A DNA stretch of 64,000 nucleotides from Bacillus licheniformis DSM 13 = ATCC 14580 (GCF_000011645.1 NC_006270.3:3556501-3620500), one strand, 5' to 3'; shown: positions 41,494 through 49,962, numbered from the stretch's first letter. Numbers and translations: made by a program. Notes: generated by a model not told the origin, from the sequence alone.

Positions 41494-41880
41494 TTAATGG
41501 ATGACATAAGGTTTCATGCATTGGTGGATCGTTTTCATCCATTCCCGATAAAGCGGTAAAAAGTGATGGATCAAGTCATGCTGAAATTCAGCAGACGGAT
41601 AATTGTAGTAGATCAAGCTGTCAAACTCACGGAAGACTCTGTCAAAAAAACGAATCGAAGATTTGGCACAGCTTGTCTCCAAAATCGACAGCAAAACAGC
41701 GTGCGACGAATCCAACTGAAAAAAAGCATAGATTAAATCGTTAAAAATCCGCTCTCCTTCTGTCTTCGCCAAATCTTGATTCGCTTCTATTAAATAGCAA
41801 AACCCCTCTTCAATCGTAAACAAAAGCTGATAATAAGTCGTTAAGAGCATGTAATCGTCGGTGCTTGTCAAAGCGATCAC
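41494..41880 (-). CDS. Hypothetical protein downstream of fliT
   Basis: 128 aa with no domain that I recognise. It is soluble and predicted mostly helical, rich in F, Y, L and H (for example YYQLLFTIEEGFCYLIEAN, FFDRVFREFDSLIYYNYPSAEF, HFLPLYREWMKTIHQCM). It starts with GTG directly after the fliT TAG (or a TTG four codons later), so it is translationally linked to the flagellar filament-chaperone genes. It occupies the place of B. subtilis yvzG, but I cannot confirm homology. A role as a flagellar export chaperone is only a guess. Confidence 0.7.
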   Translation of the reverse strand: MIALTSTDDYMLLTTYYQLLFTIEEGFCYLIEANQDLAKTEGERIFNDLIYAFFQLDSSHAVLLSILETSCAKSSIRFFDRVFREFDSLIYYNYPSAEFQHDLIHHFLPLYREWMKTIHQCMKPYVIH

Positions 41881-42222
41881 CTATTTGCGCTTGTCATAAT
41901 ATGTGCCGTCAATCGTCATGTTGGCGTACGGATTGATATAGGAATGATGCATGGCACGCTTCTGCTTCGCCTGAAGCAGCTCCTGCTTGACAGCCTGCTG
42001 CAGCCTTTTCAGTTCGGCCATGATCAATGGCTCCATATCCGTCACCTGCTGCAGCTGCCGCTTTTCCGTCTCAGAAAGAGGCGGCTTGATCTCGCGGATC
42101 AAGCCATCGCGTTTTTTAAGAAAATCTTCAATTGCCTGAACCAGCTCGTCGCTTTCCGGGGCGCCTTTTATTTGAGCGAGCATATGTTTTGTTTCGCTGT
42201 AGAGCAGCTCAATCTTTTCCAT
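41881..42222 (-). CDS. fliT: FliT, flagellar cap-protein chaperone
   Basis: 113-aa helical protein (MEKIELLYSETKHMLAQIKG...). In Bacillus FliT is the export chaperone of FliD. It has no signal peptide. Glu/Lys/Gln-rich amphipathic helices make up most of it (ETEKRQLQQVTDMEPLIM; LKRLQQAVKQELLQAKQKR). Its start overlaps the fliS stop by one base, and the gene order fliD-fliS-fliT supports the call more than sequence motifs do. Confidence 0.88.
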   Translation of the reverse strand: MEKIELLYSETKHMLAQIKGAPESDELVQAIEDFLKKRDGLIREIKPPLSETEKRQLQQVTDMEPLIMAELKRLQQAVKQELLQAKQKRAMHHSYINPYANMTIDGTYYDKRK

Positions 42223-42623
42223 TATGCCAGTCCGCCCGATCCGAACCGGCCCTGCCGTTCAATTTGAAGCGCCTGCTTCCAGGCATCGCGTAAATCTTTG
42301 ACATACCCTTCGACTTCCGCCACGATATCTTTGTCATTGTTAATGTTTGCTTCAATCAGGCGGCGGTGGATATACTCGTACATCGCCCCCATCGAAGCGG
42401 CCAATTCGACTTTCCGATCAAGGGTGATATTGAGCTCCTGTATAATGTTTTGAGCTTTGACAAGGTTCGTATTTTTCGTTTCCATATCCTCTTGTTCAAT
42501 CGCCTGTTTCGCCAGCTTCATAAATTTAAGGCAGCCGTCAAATAGCATAAGCGTCAATTCTCCAGGAGTCGCCATGTTGATTGAATTTTGCTGATAAGCT
42601 GCATACGGATTGTTTAAAGCCAT
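42222..42623 (-). CDS. fliS: FliS, flagellin export chaperone
   Basis: 133 aa, four-helix-bundle chaperone that binds flagellin (Hag) and delivers it for export. The N terminus ALNNPYAAYQQNSINMATPGELTLMLFDGCLKFM is diagnostic for FliS, followed by NIIQELNITLDRK and YIHRRLIEANINND. It also takes part in Hag-FliW-CsrA homeostasis in B. subtilis. It lies between fliD and fliT. Confidence 0.96.
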   Translation of the reverse strand: MALNNPYAAYQQNSINMATPGELTLMLFDGCLKFMKLAKQAIEQEDMETKNTNLVKAQNIIQELNITLDRKVELAASMGAMYEYIHRRLIEANINNDKDIVAEVEGYVKDLRDAWKQALQIERQGRFGSGGLA

Positions 42624-42644
42624 TGTTGATCCTCCAAATTACAA

Positions 42645-44126
42645 TTATTGTCCAAGCAATTGCGCCAAGTATGTCGATTGTTCATTCATTTTTTGAATCG
42701 CTTTTTCCATCGCCGTGAACTTTGTATAATAGCGATTTTCGATTTGTGTCAGGCGGTTATTCATGGACGAAATATCAGATTCAACTGTATTCAAGTTTTT
42801 CCCGATTGTAAATTGATTGTTTGCCATTGCTGAATTTCCGGCTTTATCTTCAATCTGCTTCTTCGTATCGGTCAAAACCGTCTGAAGGCGTCTCATGATG
42901 CCTTTTTCATTGTAATTTTCCGTGCTGCTCGTTCCCGCCATAAAGAGGTTTGCCACACTGTCAGGGTCTTCTTTAATTTTCGCTTTCAGCTTTTCTTCGT
43001 TGATCTCTAAATGACCGCGCTGACTGTATACGCTTGATGTCGTAATTCCAAACTGAGTGAGCTGCAGCGATTCGCCGTTCACAGAGACATTCGAATAAAA
43101 ATCTGTCCTCATTTGATTGGTGGCGCCGCTTAAAATCGTGTCGCCCCTTAACAATCCGCTTTTCGCTTTTTCTTCCCACAGCTCAATTTGCTTTTCCGTC
43201 ATATCTTTTTTCTGTTCTTCTGTCAGCGGCGTATAGTCGCGGTATTTCTTTTCCGTGAGCTTGCCGTTGACCATATCGATCAGTTCGTTGTACTGTGTGA
43301 CAAAGTCTTTAATCTTTTCATAAATCCCGTCAACATCAGTCGCTACATCAAGCGAAACGGGGCTGTTTGTCGTATTCTTCAACTGATATGTCACATTATT
43401 AACGGTAAAGTTGTTCGTTGTCTTCTCAATCTGCAATCCGTTGATGACAACTTCGGCGTTTTGGCCGGCTTGGCTGGCTGTCAGCTTGTTGTCGGCATCA
43501 AGCGCAAATCCGAGCTGATTGGACATAAAGCTCGCCGTCGCATCATCAGCTGCCTGTATGCTGCCCCCTGCGCCGGTTGCTTTTGATGTGAAAGCGATCG
43601 TTTCTACATATTCAGAACCGTTATAAATCTTTTCTTTCATAGCGGTTACGCCCAAATTTGATTTGTTGACTTTGGAAACGATGTCATCCAGCGTATCCGT
43701 GCTGCTGACGCTGATTTCAACTTTTTTCGCAGTCGTTTCTCCAGGTGCTGTCACTTGGAAAGTTAGCGTTTGATCGCTCCCGGTATACCCTGAAAGGCTG
43801 GAAGATTTATAGGTGGCCGCAGTCGCCAGCTTGTTGACTTGGATCGTGCCTGACGCCGCATTCGTGGTGCCTGTTGCCGTAACCGCCGACTCGTCAGAGC
43901 TTGTCACCTTTTTCGCGCCGTACGTGCTGGGACGGAGCATAAGGTTGATGGATTCCTGCAAATCTTTAATTTTCGTATTGATTTCACGATAGCTGTCGCG
44001 CTGCCATTCCAAAGTCTGTTTCTTTTGAGTAAGCTTATCAAGCGGGACGCGCTCCGTCTTCATTAATTTGCTGACAATGTCGTCTATATCCATACCTGAA
44101 GCTAATCCTGATATTCTGATCGCCAT
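42645..44126 (-). CDS. fliD: FliD, flagellar filament cap (HAP2)
   Basis: 493 aa. It caps the filament and directs polymerisation of exported flagellin. The N-terminal domain RISGLASGMDIDDIVSKLMKTERVPLDKL is typical, a variable central region follows (rich in T, S, A, about residues 70-290), and the C-terminal coiled region ends NRYYTKFTAMEKAIQKMNEQ. It is followed by fliS and fliT, and is 18 bp past flaG. Confidence 0.97.
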   Translation of the reverse strand: MAIRISGLASGMDIDDIVSKLMKTERVPLDKLTQKKQTLEWQRDSYREINTKIKDLQESINLMLRPSTYGAKKVTSSDESAVTATGTTNAASGTIQVNKLATAATYKSSSLSGYTGSDQTLTFQVTAPGETTAKKVEISVSSTDTLDDIVSKVNKSNLGVTAMKEKIYNGSEYVETIAFTSKATGAGGSIQAADDATASFMSNQLGFALDADNKLTASQAGQNAEVVINGLQIEKTTNNFTVNNVTYQLKNTTNSPVSLDVATDVDGIYEKIKDFVTQYNELIDMVNGKLTEKKYRDYTPLTEEQKKDMTEKQIELWEEKAKSGLLRGDTILSGATNQMRTDFYSNVSVNGESLQLTQFGITTSSVYSQRGHLEINEEKLKAKIKEDPDSVANLFMAGTSSTENYNEKGIMRRLQTVLTDTKKQIEDKAGNSAMANNQFTIGKNLNTVESDISSMNNRLTQIENRYYTKFTAMEKAIQKMNEQSTYLAQLLGQ

Positions 44127-44144
44127 ATCTTTAACACTCCTGTT

Positions 44145-44486
44145 CTATGTAGTTTTATCGACAATTAACCCCATAAATTCCGCCATCGCCGCATAAAAAT
44201 CGAGCCACTCCTTTGGCGGAATCTCGCGGACGACTTCCTCTGTCCGATTGTCCACGACCTTCACATAATACTCTCCCAATTTTTCGTGAAGCACAAACTG
44301 TAGGTGCACCTGCGACGGCTCCAAAAGGTTGTTTGCGCCTTGTATGGTTTTTTCAAGCTGAGCAAATGTAAATTCTGCAGCGTCCGTCTGCTGCGGGCGT
44401 TCCACAGCTTCATACTGTTTATTCAACATCTGTGTTTTGTAAGCATCAATAATGGGTTCTAAAGATGACAATCTATTGATCGACAA
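44145..44486 (-). CDS. flaG: FlaG family protein (YvyC)
   Basis: 113 aa. The C-terminal FlaG domain is evident (LQFVLHEKLGEYYVKVVDNRTEEVVREIPPKEWLDFYAAMAEFMGL). FlaG proteins influence filament length. It is the first gene of flaG-fliD-fliS-fliT and is preceded by a sigma-D -10 element and the tandem hag terminators. Confidence 0.92.
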   Translation of the reverse strand: MSINRLSSLEPIIDAYKTQMLNKQYEAVERPQQTDAAEFTFAQLEKTIQGANNLLEPSQVHLQFVLHEKLGEYYVKVVDNRTEEVVREIPPKEWLDFYAAMAEFMGLIVDKTT

Positions 44487-44520
44487 TTTTTACCATCCCC
44501 TATGCTATGATCTAAAACTT

Positions 44521-44547
44521 ATATCGGCTAAGGGCGAATGAGATTAA
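44521..44547 (-). promoter_or_regulatory. Sigma-D promoter of flaG-fliDST
   Basis: On the minus strand a perfect -10 GCCGATAT (44521-44528) has TTAA (44544-44547) at 15 bp (or TAAT at 14 bp), near the consensus TAAA-N15-GCCGATAT. It lies 35 bp before flaG. Confidence 0.8.
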
Positions 44548-44600
44548 ATATCTTTATGGAAAAAAATTATGAGAAAAGACAAAGTGGTTTAATTTAAAAA

Positions 44601-44623
44601 AAGAATCCCTGCAAAGGATTCTT
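44601..44623 (-). terminator. Distal terminator after hag
   Basis: AAGAATCC (44601-44608) pairs with GGATTCTT (44616-44623), followed by a T-run on the minus strand. It is the second of two tandem hairpins after hag. Confidence 0.75.
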
Positions 44624-44633
44624 GGACAAATGT

Positions 44634-44666
44634 AAAAAAAGACCTTGGCAAAGGCCAAGATCTTTT
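44634..44666 (-). terminator. Proximal terminator of hag
   Basis: AGACCTTGGC (44640-44649) pairs with GCCAAGATCT (44654-44663) with one mismatch, with A- and T-runs, immediately downstream of the hag stop. Confidence 0.85.
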
Positions 44667-44671
44667 TAAAA

Positions 44672-45604
44672 TTAACGAAGCAACTGAAGAACGTTTTGCG
44701 GCTGTTGGTTCGCTTGAGCAAGCATAGCTTGAGAAGCTTGAGAAAGAATGTTGTTCTTTGTGAACTCGCTCATTTCTTTAGCCATGTCAACGTCGCGGAT
44801 ACGAGACTCAGCAGCTGTCAAGTTTTCAGAAGAAGCACCAAGGTTGTTGATTGTGTGCTCTAGACGGTTTTGTACCGCACCAAGTTTAGCACGTTGTGCA
44901 GATACTTGGTTGATCGCTGAATCAACGATTTTAAGTTGAGTATCAAAACCTACATCTGTTGCAGTTGCTGCATTATCAGCAAATTTAGTTACATCGATAT
45001 CTTTAACTGATTGGTTGGTTACTAGAGTTCTGCCCGTAGTATCTGCAGGATCTTTGACTCCTAATGCATCAGTGCTCATTTTTTCAATGTTAACAGAAAT
45101 TTGTTGTGTTGCGTTAGCTCCAATTTGGAAAACTAAAGATTTTTCACCTGCAGCTGGGTTTGCTGGATCTGCTGGTGCTTTGAAAGTACCATCCAACAAT
45201 TTTTTACCGTTGAATTCCGTACGTTCTGAGATGCCGTCAATTTCGTCTTTTAATGCTTTGATCTCGTCTTGGATAGCTGTTAAATCCTCAGTTTGTTGTG
45301 TTCCAGTGTTTCCAGCTTGAACAACTAGTTCACGAACACGTTGAAGGATTGAGTGAGTCTCAGTCAATGCACCTTCAGCTGTTTGGATAAGAGAGATGCC
45401 GTCTTGAGCGTTCTTAGAAGCCATTTCAAGACCGCGGATTTGTCCTCTCATTTTTTCAGAGATTGCAAGACCTGCTGCGTCATCTCCGGCACGGTTGATG
45501 CGAAGACCAGAAGAAAGCTTCTCCATGTTCTTTTGGCTTGCGCCGTTGTTTGCTGACAGACGGTTCAGCGTGTTAAGCGCTGCAATGTTGTGGTTGATTC
45601 TCAT
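44672..45604 (-). CDS. hag: Hag, flagellin
   Basis: 310 aa, the filament subunit. N-terminal D0/D1 region MRINHNIAALNTLNRLSAN...SGLRINRAGDDAAGLAISEKMRGQ, and C-terminal D1/D0 AESRIRDVDMAKEMSEFTKNNILSQASQAMLAQANQ ending LQLLR. The middle (about 130-210) is the variable surface region. No Cys. The codon use is very biased, as expected for a highly expressed gene. The start has AAGGAGGAAAT. It is transcribed alone from a sigma-D promoter and stopped by tandem terminators. Confidence 0.98.
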   Translation of the reverse strand: MRINHNIAALNTLNRLSANNGASQKNMEKLSSGLRINRAGDDAAGLAISEKMRGQIRGLEMASKNAQDGISLIQTAEGALTETHSILQRVRELVVQAGNTGTQQTEDLTAIQDEIKALKDEIDGISERTEFNGKKLLDGTFKAPADPANPAAGEKSLVFQIGANATQQISVNIEKMSTDALGVKDPADTTGRTLVTNQSVKDIDVTKFADNAATATDVGFDTQLKIVDSAINQVSAQRAKLGAVQNRLEHTINNLGASSENLTAAESRIRDVDMAKEMSEFTKNNILSQASQAMLAQANQQPQNVLQLLR

Positions 45605-45634
45605 TGTGTATTTCCTCCTTGAAATGTGTTTGAT

Positions 45635-45650
45635 TGCACGTCCATGTGCA
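45635..45650 (-). promoter_or_regulatory. CsrA-binding hairpin in the hag leader
   Basis: On the minus strand TGCAC-ATGGAC-GTGCA (45635-45650) makes a 5-bp stem with GGA in the loop, the ideal CsrA target. A second GGA is in the Shine-Dalgarno AAGGAGGA (45613-45620) 14 bp downstream. CsrA bound across both would block hag translation, relieved by FliW. Confidence 0.85.
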
Positions 45651-45690
45651 TGTTTGAAGCATTCAGGCTGTCCTTCCTGCTACATATTTT

Positions 45691-45717
45691 ATATCGGAGG
45701 TGCCTTGAAATTGTTTA
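45691..45717 (-). promoter_or_regulatory. Sigma-D promoter of hag
   Basis: On the minus strand TAAA (45714-45717), 15 bp, TCCGATAT (45691-45698), one base off the consensus TAAA-N15-GCCGATAT. It lies just downstream of csrA. Confidence 0.92.
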
Positions 45718-45726
45718 TAGCAAAAA

Positions 45727-45756
45727 TAAAAAAATCCTCACTTTTTTTGTGAGGAT
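45727..45756 (-). terminator. Terminator of the flgM-csrA operon
   Basis: ATCCTCAC (45734-45741) pairs with GTGAGGAT (45749-45756) around seven T, followed by a T-run on the minus strand. It overlaps the csrA stop. Confidence 0.82.
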
Positions 45757-45962
45757 AATTTCGCAAGCAAATCGTTTGAGATGGAAGCGGCCCGGCTGTT
45801 TTCTTCCTGGATCGCCAAATAGATTTCCTTGCGGTGAATTTCGATATGCTTCGGCGCGTCGATGCCGATTTTCACCTGATCTCCGTCAACGGATATGATT
45901 TTCACTTCGATATCGTCTCCGATTTGAATCGCTTCATTGAGCTTGCGGGATAAGACTAGCAT
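45738..45962 (-). CDS. csrA: CsrA, translational repressor
   Basis: 74-aa RNA-binding dimer. MLVLSRKLNEAIQIGDDIEVKIISVDGDQVKIGIDAPKHIEIHRKEI is the complete CsrA fold. In Bacillus it represses hag translation and is antagonised by FliW, encoded directly upstream with a 7-bp overlap. The hag leader, 130 bp downstream, carries the matching GGA hairpin, so repressor, antagonist and target are adjacent. Confidence 0.97.
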   Translation of the reverse strand: MLVLSRKLNEAIQIGDDIEVKIISVDGDQVKIGIDAPKHIEIHRKEIYLAIQEENSRAASISNDLLAKLSSQKK

Positions 45963-46390
45963 GCTTCCCCTCCTATCGGCTGCTTTGTCAGATAAGAAGA
46001 GTCATGCAAAATCACTTGCTTGGCAAGCATCTTTCTGCGGTTCACCACTATCGGCGCCATCAAATTGGCCGTTGATTTCTCGAATGGCTCTTCGATCGTT
46101 AAAATCGCCATTACTTCAACGTCTTCGGCAGATTCGATTTCAAGAAGTTCAACCGTCGTTTCATCAAGATCAAAGCCATAATCTTTGAAAAAGACGAACG
46201 GACTGGCGACAATGAATGCCAGCTCTTCCGACTGCACCGACTGAAGGACGACGAACGGCGAATCCTCGGAAAGCGGCAGGATGACGAACTTCTTCTCCCC
46301 TGTAAATCCAGGCAGGCCGTTTTTAAACACGATTGTCTGGTCTTCTTGAATTTGCGTTTCTCCGTGATACTTTGTTTTAATGATCATCAT
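45956..46390 (-). CDS. fliW: FliW, CsrA antagonist and flagellin-binding assembly factor
   Basis: 144 aa. Recognised by IKTKYHGETQIQEDQTIVFKNGLPGFTGEKKFVILPL and the C-terminal NLMAPIVVNRRKMLAKQVIL segment. FliW binds either Hag or CsrA; when flagellin is exported FliW is freed to sequester CsrA, allowing hag translation. It lies 18 bp past yviE and overlaps csrA, consistent with stoichiometric coexpression. Confidence 0.96.
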   Translation of the reverse strand: MMIIKTKYHGETQIQEDQTIVFKNGLPGFTGEKKFVILPLSEDSPFVVLQSVQSEELAFIVASPFVFFKDYGFDLDETTVELLEIESAEDVEVMAILTIEEPFEKSTANLMAPIVVNRRKMLAKQVILHDSSYLTKQPIGGEAC

Positions 46391-46408
46391 TCACGATCCT
46401 TTGCTGAA

Positions 46409-46975
46409 TTACTTTTGTTTTGGGTATTCCACATCTATTTTTACCTCCGGATATTGGAGCATGTCAACCTTCACACTGCCCGGCGTATAGTTAACAACCG
46501 GTTTATTCGGCGTTGCTTCGATGATAGGCTTGCGCGGCGTCGCTTCAATGTTCACTTTAGCCGGTTCGTATGCGATTTTCACCCTGTCAAATGACGGCGT
46601 AAAATGAACGCCGATTTGAATCGGTTCAGGCTCGCTGTTCCGCCTCGCCTGGTCTGCAAGCGGATTGCCTTCGATTTCGATCCGCATCATTTCGTCTCCT
46701 TCTTCAGCGGTCCGTGCCATTCCGGCGAGCCAATCCTGATAGCCCTGCTGCGCCCCTTCTTCAATCCTTTTAAATATATGCTTTCTTTCTAAGTCTTCCC
46801 AAGCTTTTGTCTGGTCAATCGTGAGCTTTGAAGGGGTGGTTGTAATCTTCAGTTCGGCCGGCGGCTGCTCGATTTTCAAGTCAGCGCGCGGCTGTTCCAT
46901 TTTCAAATCTGGCGGCGTCGTTGTTAAACCGATGCGGCCGGGGATATTTTGCATGATCAGCCTAGGCATCTCCAT
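46409..46975 (-). CDS. yviE: YviE, flagellar operon protein with repeated beta motifs (DUF6470)
   Basis: 188 aa. The N terminus (about 1-60) repeats short strands ending in Pro-rich turns (LTTTPPDLKMEQPRADLKIE, QPPAELKITTTPSKLTID) and the C terminus (about 135-188) mirrors this (VNIEATPRKPIIEATPNKP, VVNYTPGSVKVDM). The middle is helical (LERKHIFKRIEEGAQQGYQDWLAGMARTAEEGDEM). It lies between flgL and fliW as in B. subtilis; function is unknown. Confidence 0.88.
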   Translation of the reverse strand: MEMPRLIMQNIPGRIGLTTTPPDLKMEQPRADLKIEQPPAELKITTTPSKLTIDQTKAWEDLERKHIFKRIEEGAQQGYQDWLAGMARTAEEGDEMMRIEIEGNPLADQARRNSEPEPIQIGVHFTPSFDRVKIAYEPAKVNIEATPRKPIIEATPNKPVVNYTPGSVKVDMLQYPEVKIDVEYPKQK

Positions 46976-47024
46976 TATGATATCCTCCTTTTGCTGAAAA
47001 AAAGCAACTCGGATAGAGTTGCTT

Positions 47025-47936
47025 TTATCTTAAAAAGTCAACCAGTGTCGGCTGAACGATTTTCGCATTTACGGCAAGTGCAGCTCTGTGAACCGATTGC
47101 TGTGTAATAAATTCAGTAATGATCTCCTCAAGCTCAACATCTTCGTTGTCTGACAATACCTTTGTCGCCGTCTCTTCCTGTTCGCTCAGCCGCGCATTGA
47201 TCAATTCGAGCCGGTTGTAGCGCGCTCCGATATCAGACCGCTCATTGCTCATCTGATTGGAGAACTGGTCAATGTCTGAAAGGGCGTTTTCCATTCCTTC
47301 CATTGTTCCCGCTTTTAAGGCATTTTCGAGAGACTCAATCATTTCAAAGACGTTTTGTCCGCTGCTTGATTGTCCGCCGAAAGCCGAAATCGGATTTGAG
47401 TTTACATTTAAGGTTGCGTTTGGCGAAACATTGATGAGAACGTCAGAGCTGCTTGTATAGTTTTCAAAATTGTATGTGTAAGTACCATCGGCGTTTTTTG
47501 TGATCGGAGCGACGTCAGAGTTCGTTCCGTTAAAAAGGTAGCGGCCGTTGACCTGCGTATTGGCGATCTGAATCAGCTGGTCTTTCAGTTGGCCGATTTC
47601 GACCCCGATCGCATTTAATTCATCCTTGCCGTTTGTACTGTTTTGAGCCTTAACGGTCAGCTCCCTGATTTTCGCCATGATATCAATGCCTTCTGTAATG
47701 TTCGTTTCCGTGTTTTCAAGCCATGTAAAAGCTTGCGAGGCATTGCTTTGATATTGTTTAACCTGGGACAGCTGTGTATTGTACTTCAGGCTTTTCATCG
47801 CGACGACGGGATCGTCGGATGCCTTTGTGATCTTTTTTCCCGAAGAAATCTGGGATTGAAGCTTATCCAGTTTTCCATAGCTTGAATTGATGTAGCGCAA
47901 AGAATTTTTTGCAATCATCCCTTGGGTTACCCGCAT
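47025..47936 (-). CDS. flgL: FlgL, hook-filament junction protein (HAP3)
   Basis: 303 aa. The flagellin-like N terminus MRVTQGMIAKNSLRYINSSYGKLDKLQSQISSGKKI and C terminus EEIITEFITQQSVHRAALAVNAKIVQPTLVDFL are as expected for FlgL, which links FlgK to the filament. It follows flgK with 10 bp between them; its chaperone FlgN is encoded upstream. Confidence 0.96.
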   Translation of the reverse strand: MRVTQGMIAKNSLRYINSSYGKLDKLQSQISSGKKITKASDDPVVAMKSLKYNTQLSQVKQYQSNASQAFTWLENTETNITEGIDIMAKIRELTVKAQNSTNGKDELNAIGVEIGQLKDQLIQIANTQVNGRYLFNGTNSDVAPITKNADGTYTYNFENYTSSSDVLINVSPNATLNVNSNPISAFGGQSSSGQNVFEMIESLENALKAGTMEGMENALSDIDQFSNQMSNERSDIGARYNRLELINARLSEQEETATKVLSDNEDVELEEIITEFITQQSVHRAALAVNAKIVQPTLVDFLR

Positions 47937-47946
47937 GAATCTCTAC

Positions 47947-49470
47947 CTACCTTCCCACGACACCCATGCCGTTAATAATCTTATCGAGGACTTCGTCCTG
48001 CAGCGTAATCATTCTCGCAGCCGCGTTATAAGCATGCTGGAATTGGATCATGTTCGACATTTCTTCGTCTAATGATACGGCGCTAACAGACTGTCTGTTC
48101 AATTCAGCAGTGTTTACAAGCGTTTCTGTATTTTTGGCCAGTCTGTTTGTTTCCTGAGCTTTTACGCCCATTTCACCGATGATGCCTGCGTAATAGTCTA
48201 AAACGGTCGTCGTTTTGTCACCGATTTGAATTTTCTTGGTGAAGACATTAGCGAGATTTGTCGCGTTGGCGTTGTCGCTCGCTTCACCATTCAGCGATGC
48301 GGCGACTTTATCGCCTTTTGAATTCATGATCTCATCGGCTACTTTGATTTTGCCGGCGGCTCCCTTTGCAGGCTCAGCCTCTCCTCCGGTAAATTCAAAG
48401 AAAATGCCTCCCGGTTCTCCCGATGAAGTAAACCCGCTTTGATGGACTGCATTAAACTCTTTCGCAAAAGCAAGCGCCATCGTATCCAGATCTGCGAGCA
48501 TTTCGGGATACAAACCTTTTTCTTCACCGTTTGACATATATCCGTAAGATTCGATTAAACCGAGCAGGGACCCTTTGCTAGTAAACGAATCGATGCCGAT
48601 GTCCGTCCCGCCGAGGGAAACGCCCGTCACAAGGCCTGTATCGTTGTCGTAATTCACTTTGACAGTTTCAGTCGTGAAGTTTGGCCCGTCAAGAACCTTG
48701 CCCAGAGACTGGCCGTTTACGTCAAGGACTTCTATTGACACAATGCCTTCAGCGGTTGCGAGTGGATTGCCGCCGGTTTTCGCATAGCTGACTTTGATAT
48801 TAACCATTGAAGACAGTTCATCAAGGAGCTGATCACGCTTATCGTACAAATCGTTCGGGAGATAGCCGTTCGGCTCGACTTTGGCGATTTGCTCGTTCAA
48901 GCTGTTCAGCTGGGACAAAAGCGAGTTAATCGTCATCACATTTTGATCAATCTGGTCGCCTAAATTTGATTGAACGGTTGTCAGCGATTCATACAGAGTG
49001 TTAAATGTATCGGCGACCGCCTGCCCTTTTTGCGCAACAACAGAAGCAGCGCTCGGTTCGTGGGCGTTGTTCGTCAATTCCTGAATGGAATTCCAGAATG
49101 AATTCAGAACTTTGTTTAGTCCGGTGTCGTTCAGTTCATTCATAATCCCTTCCATTTGGTTAAAAGCGTCCACTTTTGCATTGTAATAGCCGGCCTTTGT
49201 ATTCTGCGTCCTGTATTGATAGTCCAGAAAGCTGTCCCTAACCCTTTCAACCGAACCGATTTCAACGCCTGTACCCATCTGGCCTGCAAGTCCGACAGAG
49301 TCTCTTGATACGGACGGATAAGGGGTTGATGCTTTAAATGTAACACGCTGTCTTGAATACCCTTCGGTATTGGCGTTGGATATATTGTTTGCTGTCACGC
49401 TCAGAGCTGATTGCTGCGCGGACAAGCCTCTTTTTGCGATTTCCAGCCCTAAAAAAGTTGGATTTGTCAT
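47947..49470 (-). CDS. flgK: FlgK, hook-filament junction protein (HAP1)
   Basis: 507 aa starting MTNPTFLGLEIAKRGLSAQQSALSV at 49470, with GGAGTG six bases upstream (an in-frame start at 49479 overlaps this site). N-terminal ANNISNANTEGYSRQRV is the rod/hook-type signature; C-terminal SLDEEMSNMIQFQHAYNAAARMI closes the D0 helices. FlgK connects the hook to FlgL. It follows flgN by 15 bp. Confidence 0.97.
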   Translation of the reverse strand: MTNPTFLGLEIAKRGLSAQQSALSVTANNISNANTEGYSRQRVTFKASTPYPSVSRDSVGLAGQMGTGVEIGSVERVRDSFLDYQYRTQNTKAGYYNAKVDAFNQMEGIMNELNDTGLNKVLNSFWNSIQELTNNAHEPSAASVVAQKGQAVADTFNTLYESLTTVQSNLGDQIDQNVMTINSLLSQLNSLNEQIAKVEPNGYLPNDLYDKRDQLLDELSSMVNIKVSYAKTGGNPLATAEGIVSIEVLDVNGQSLGKVLDGPNFTTETVKVNYDNDTGLVTGVSLGGTDIGIDSFTSKGSLLGLIESYGYMSNGEEKGLYPEMLADLDTMALAFAKEFNAVHQSGFTSSGEPGGIFFEFTGGEAEPAKGAAGKIKVADEIMNSKGDKVAASLNGEASDNANATNLANVFTKKIQIGDKTTTVLDYYAGIIGEMGVKAQETNRLAKNTETLVNTAELNRQSVSAVSLDEEMSNMIQFQHAYNAAARMITLQDEVLDKIINGMGVVGR

Positions 49471-49485
49471 CTTTTTCACTCCGTT

Positions 49486-49962
49486 CTAAGCTTTTGAATC
49501 GAATAAAGAAAGCCGTTTCACCCCGCCTGTCTGGTTTGGCTGCTGCTCTTTTCCGTAATTCGAACCGCCTTCATTCGGAAGGAGCATATCAAATGTAAGC
49601 GAGATAAATTGAAGCGACTGAAAAGTCAGCTGCTTGTTCAAATCGTTCACATCCTTCAAACGGGTGACGAGCTGTGAGAGCTTGGCATACAGCTGTTCCA
49701 GCACCTTTTTCTCGCCGCCCGCAGCTTTGCTGATACATGCGCTGATCGTCGCGTCCGAGCTGCCGATACAGCTTTTAGTTGCTTCAATGCGGGACTGCTC
49801 CGTTTGTTCAATGGCCTGCACATACTTTTGTTCTTTCGTCACGATTTCTGAAAGTGCCTTTATTTCGTTCGTCTTCAGCGCCTCCGTTTTTTGTTCCGAC
49901 AGAGACAGCAGATGTTCATGCAGCACGCATAAGCGCTCCAGCTCTTCAATCACCCGTTTCAC
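49486..49962 (-). CDS. flgN: FlgN family export chaperone (YvyG)
   Basis: 158 aa, helical, with the FlgN-domain pattern MKRVIEELERLCVLHEHLLSLSEQKTEALKTNEIKALSEIVTKEQKYVQAIEQTEQ. It is the chaperone of FlgK and FlgL for type III export. It lies between flgM and flgK, the usual Bacillus order. No signal peptide. Confidence 0.92.
   Translation of the reverse strand: MKRVIEELERLCVLHEHLLSLSEQKTEALKTNEIKALSEIVTKEQKYVQAIEQTEQSRIEATKSCIGSSDATISACISKAAGGEKKVLEQLYAKLSQLVTRLKDVNDLNKQLTFQSLQFISLTFDMLLPNEGGSNYGKEQQPNQTGGVKRLSLFDSKA

Noticed and set aside
41881..42222. Alternative call of the 113-aa gene as an unrelated coiled-coil protein
   Set aside because: Order fliD-fliS-fliT, one-base overlap with fliS and helical Glu/Lys-rich sequence make FliT the best call.
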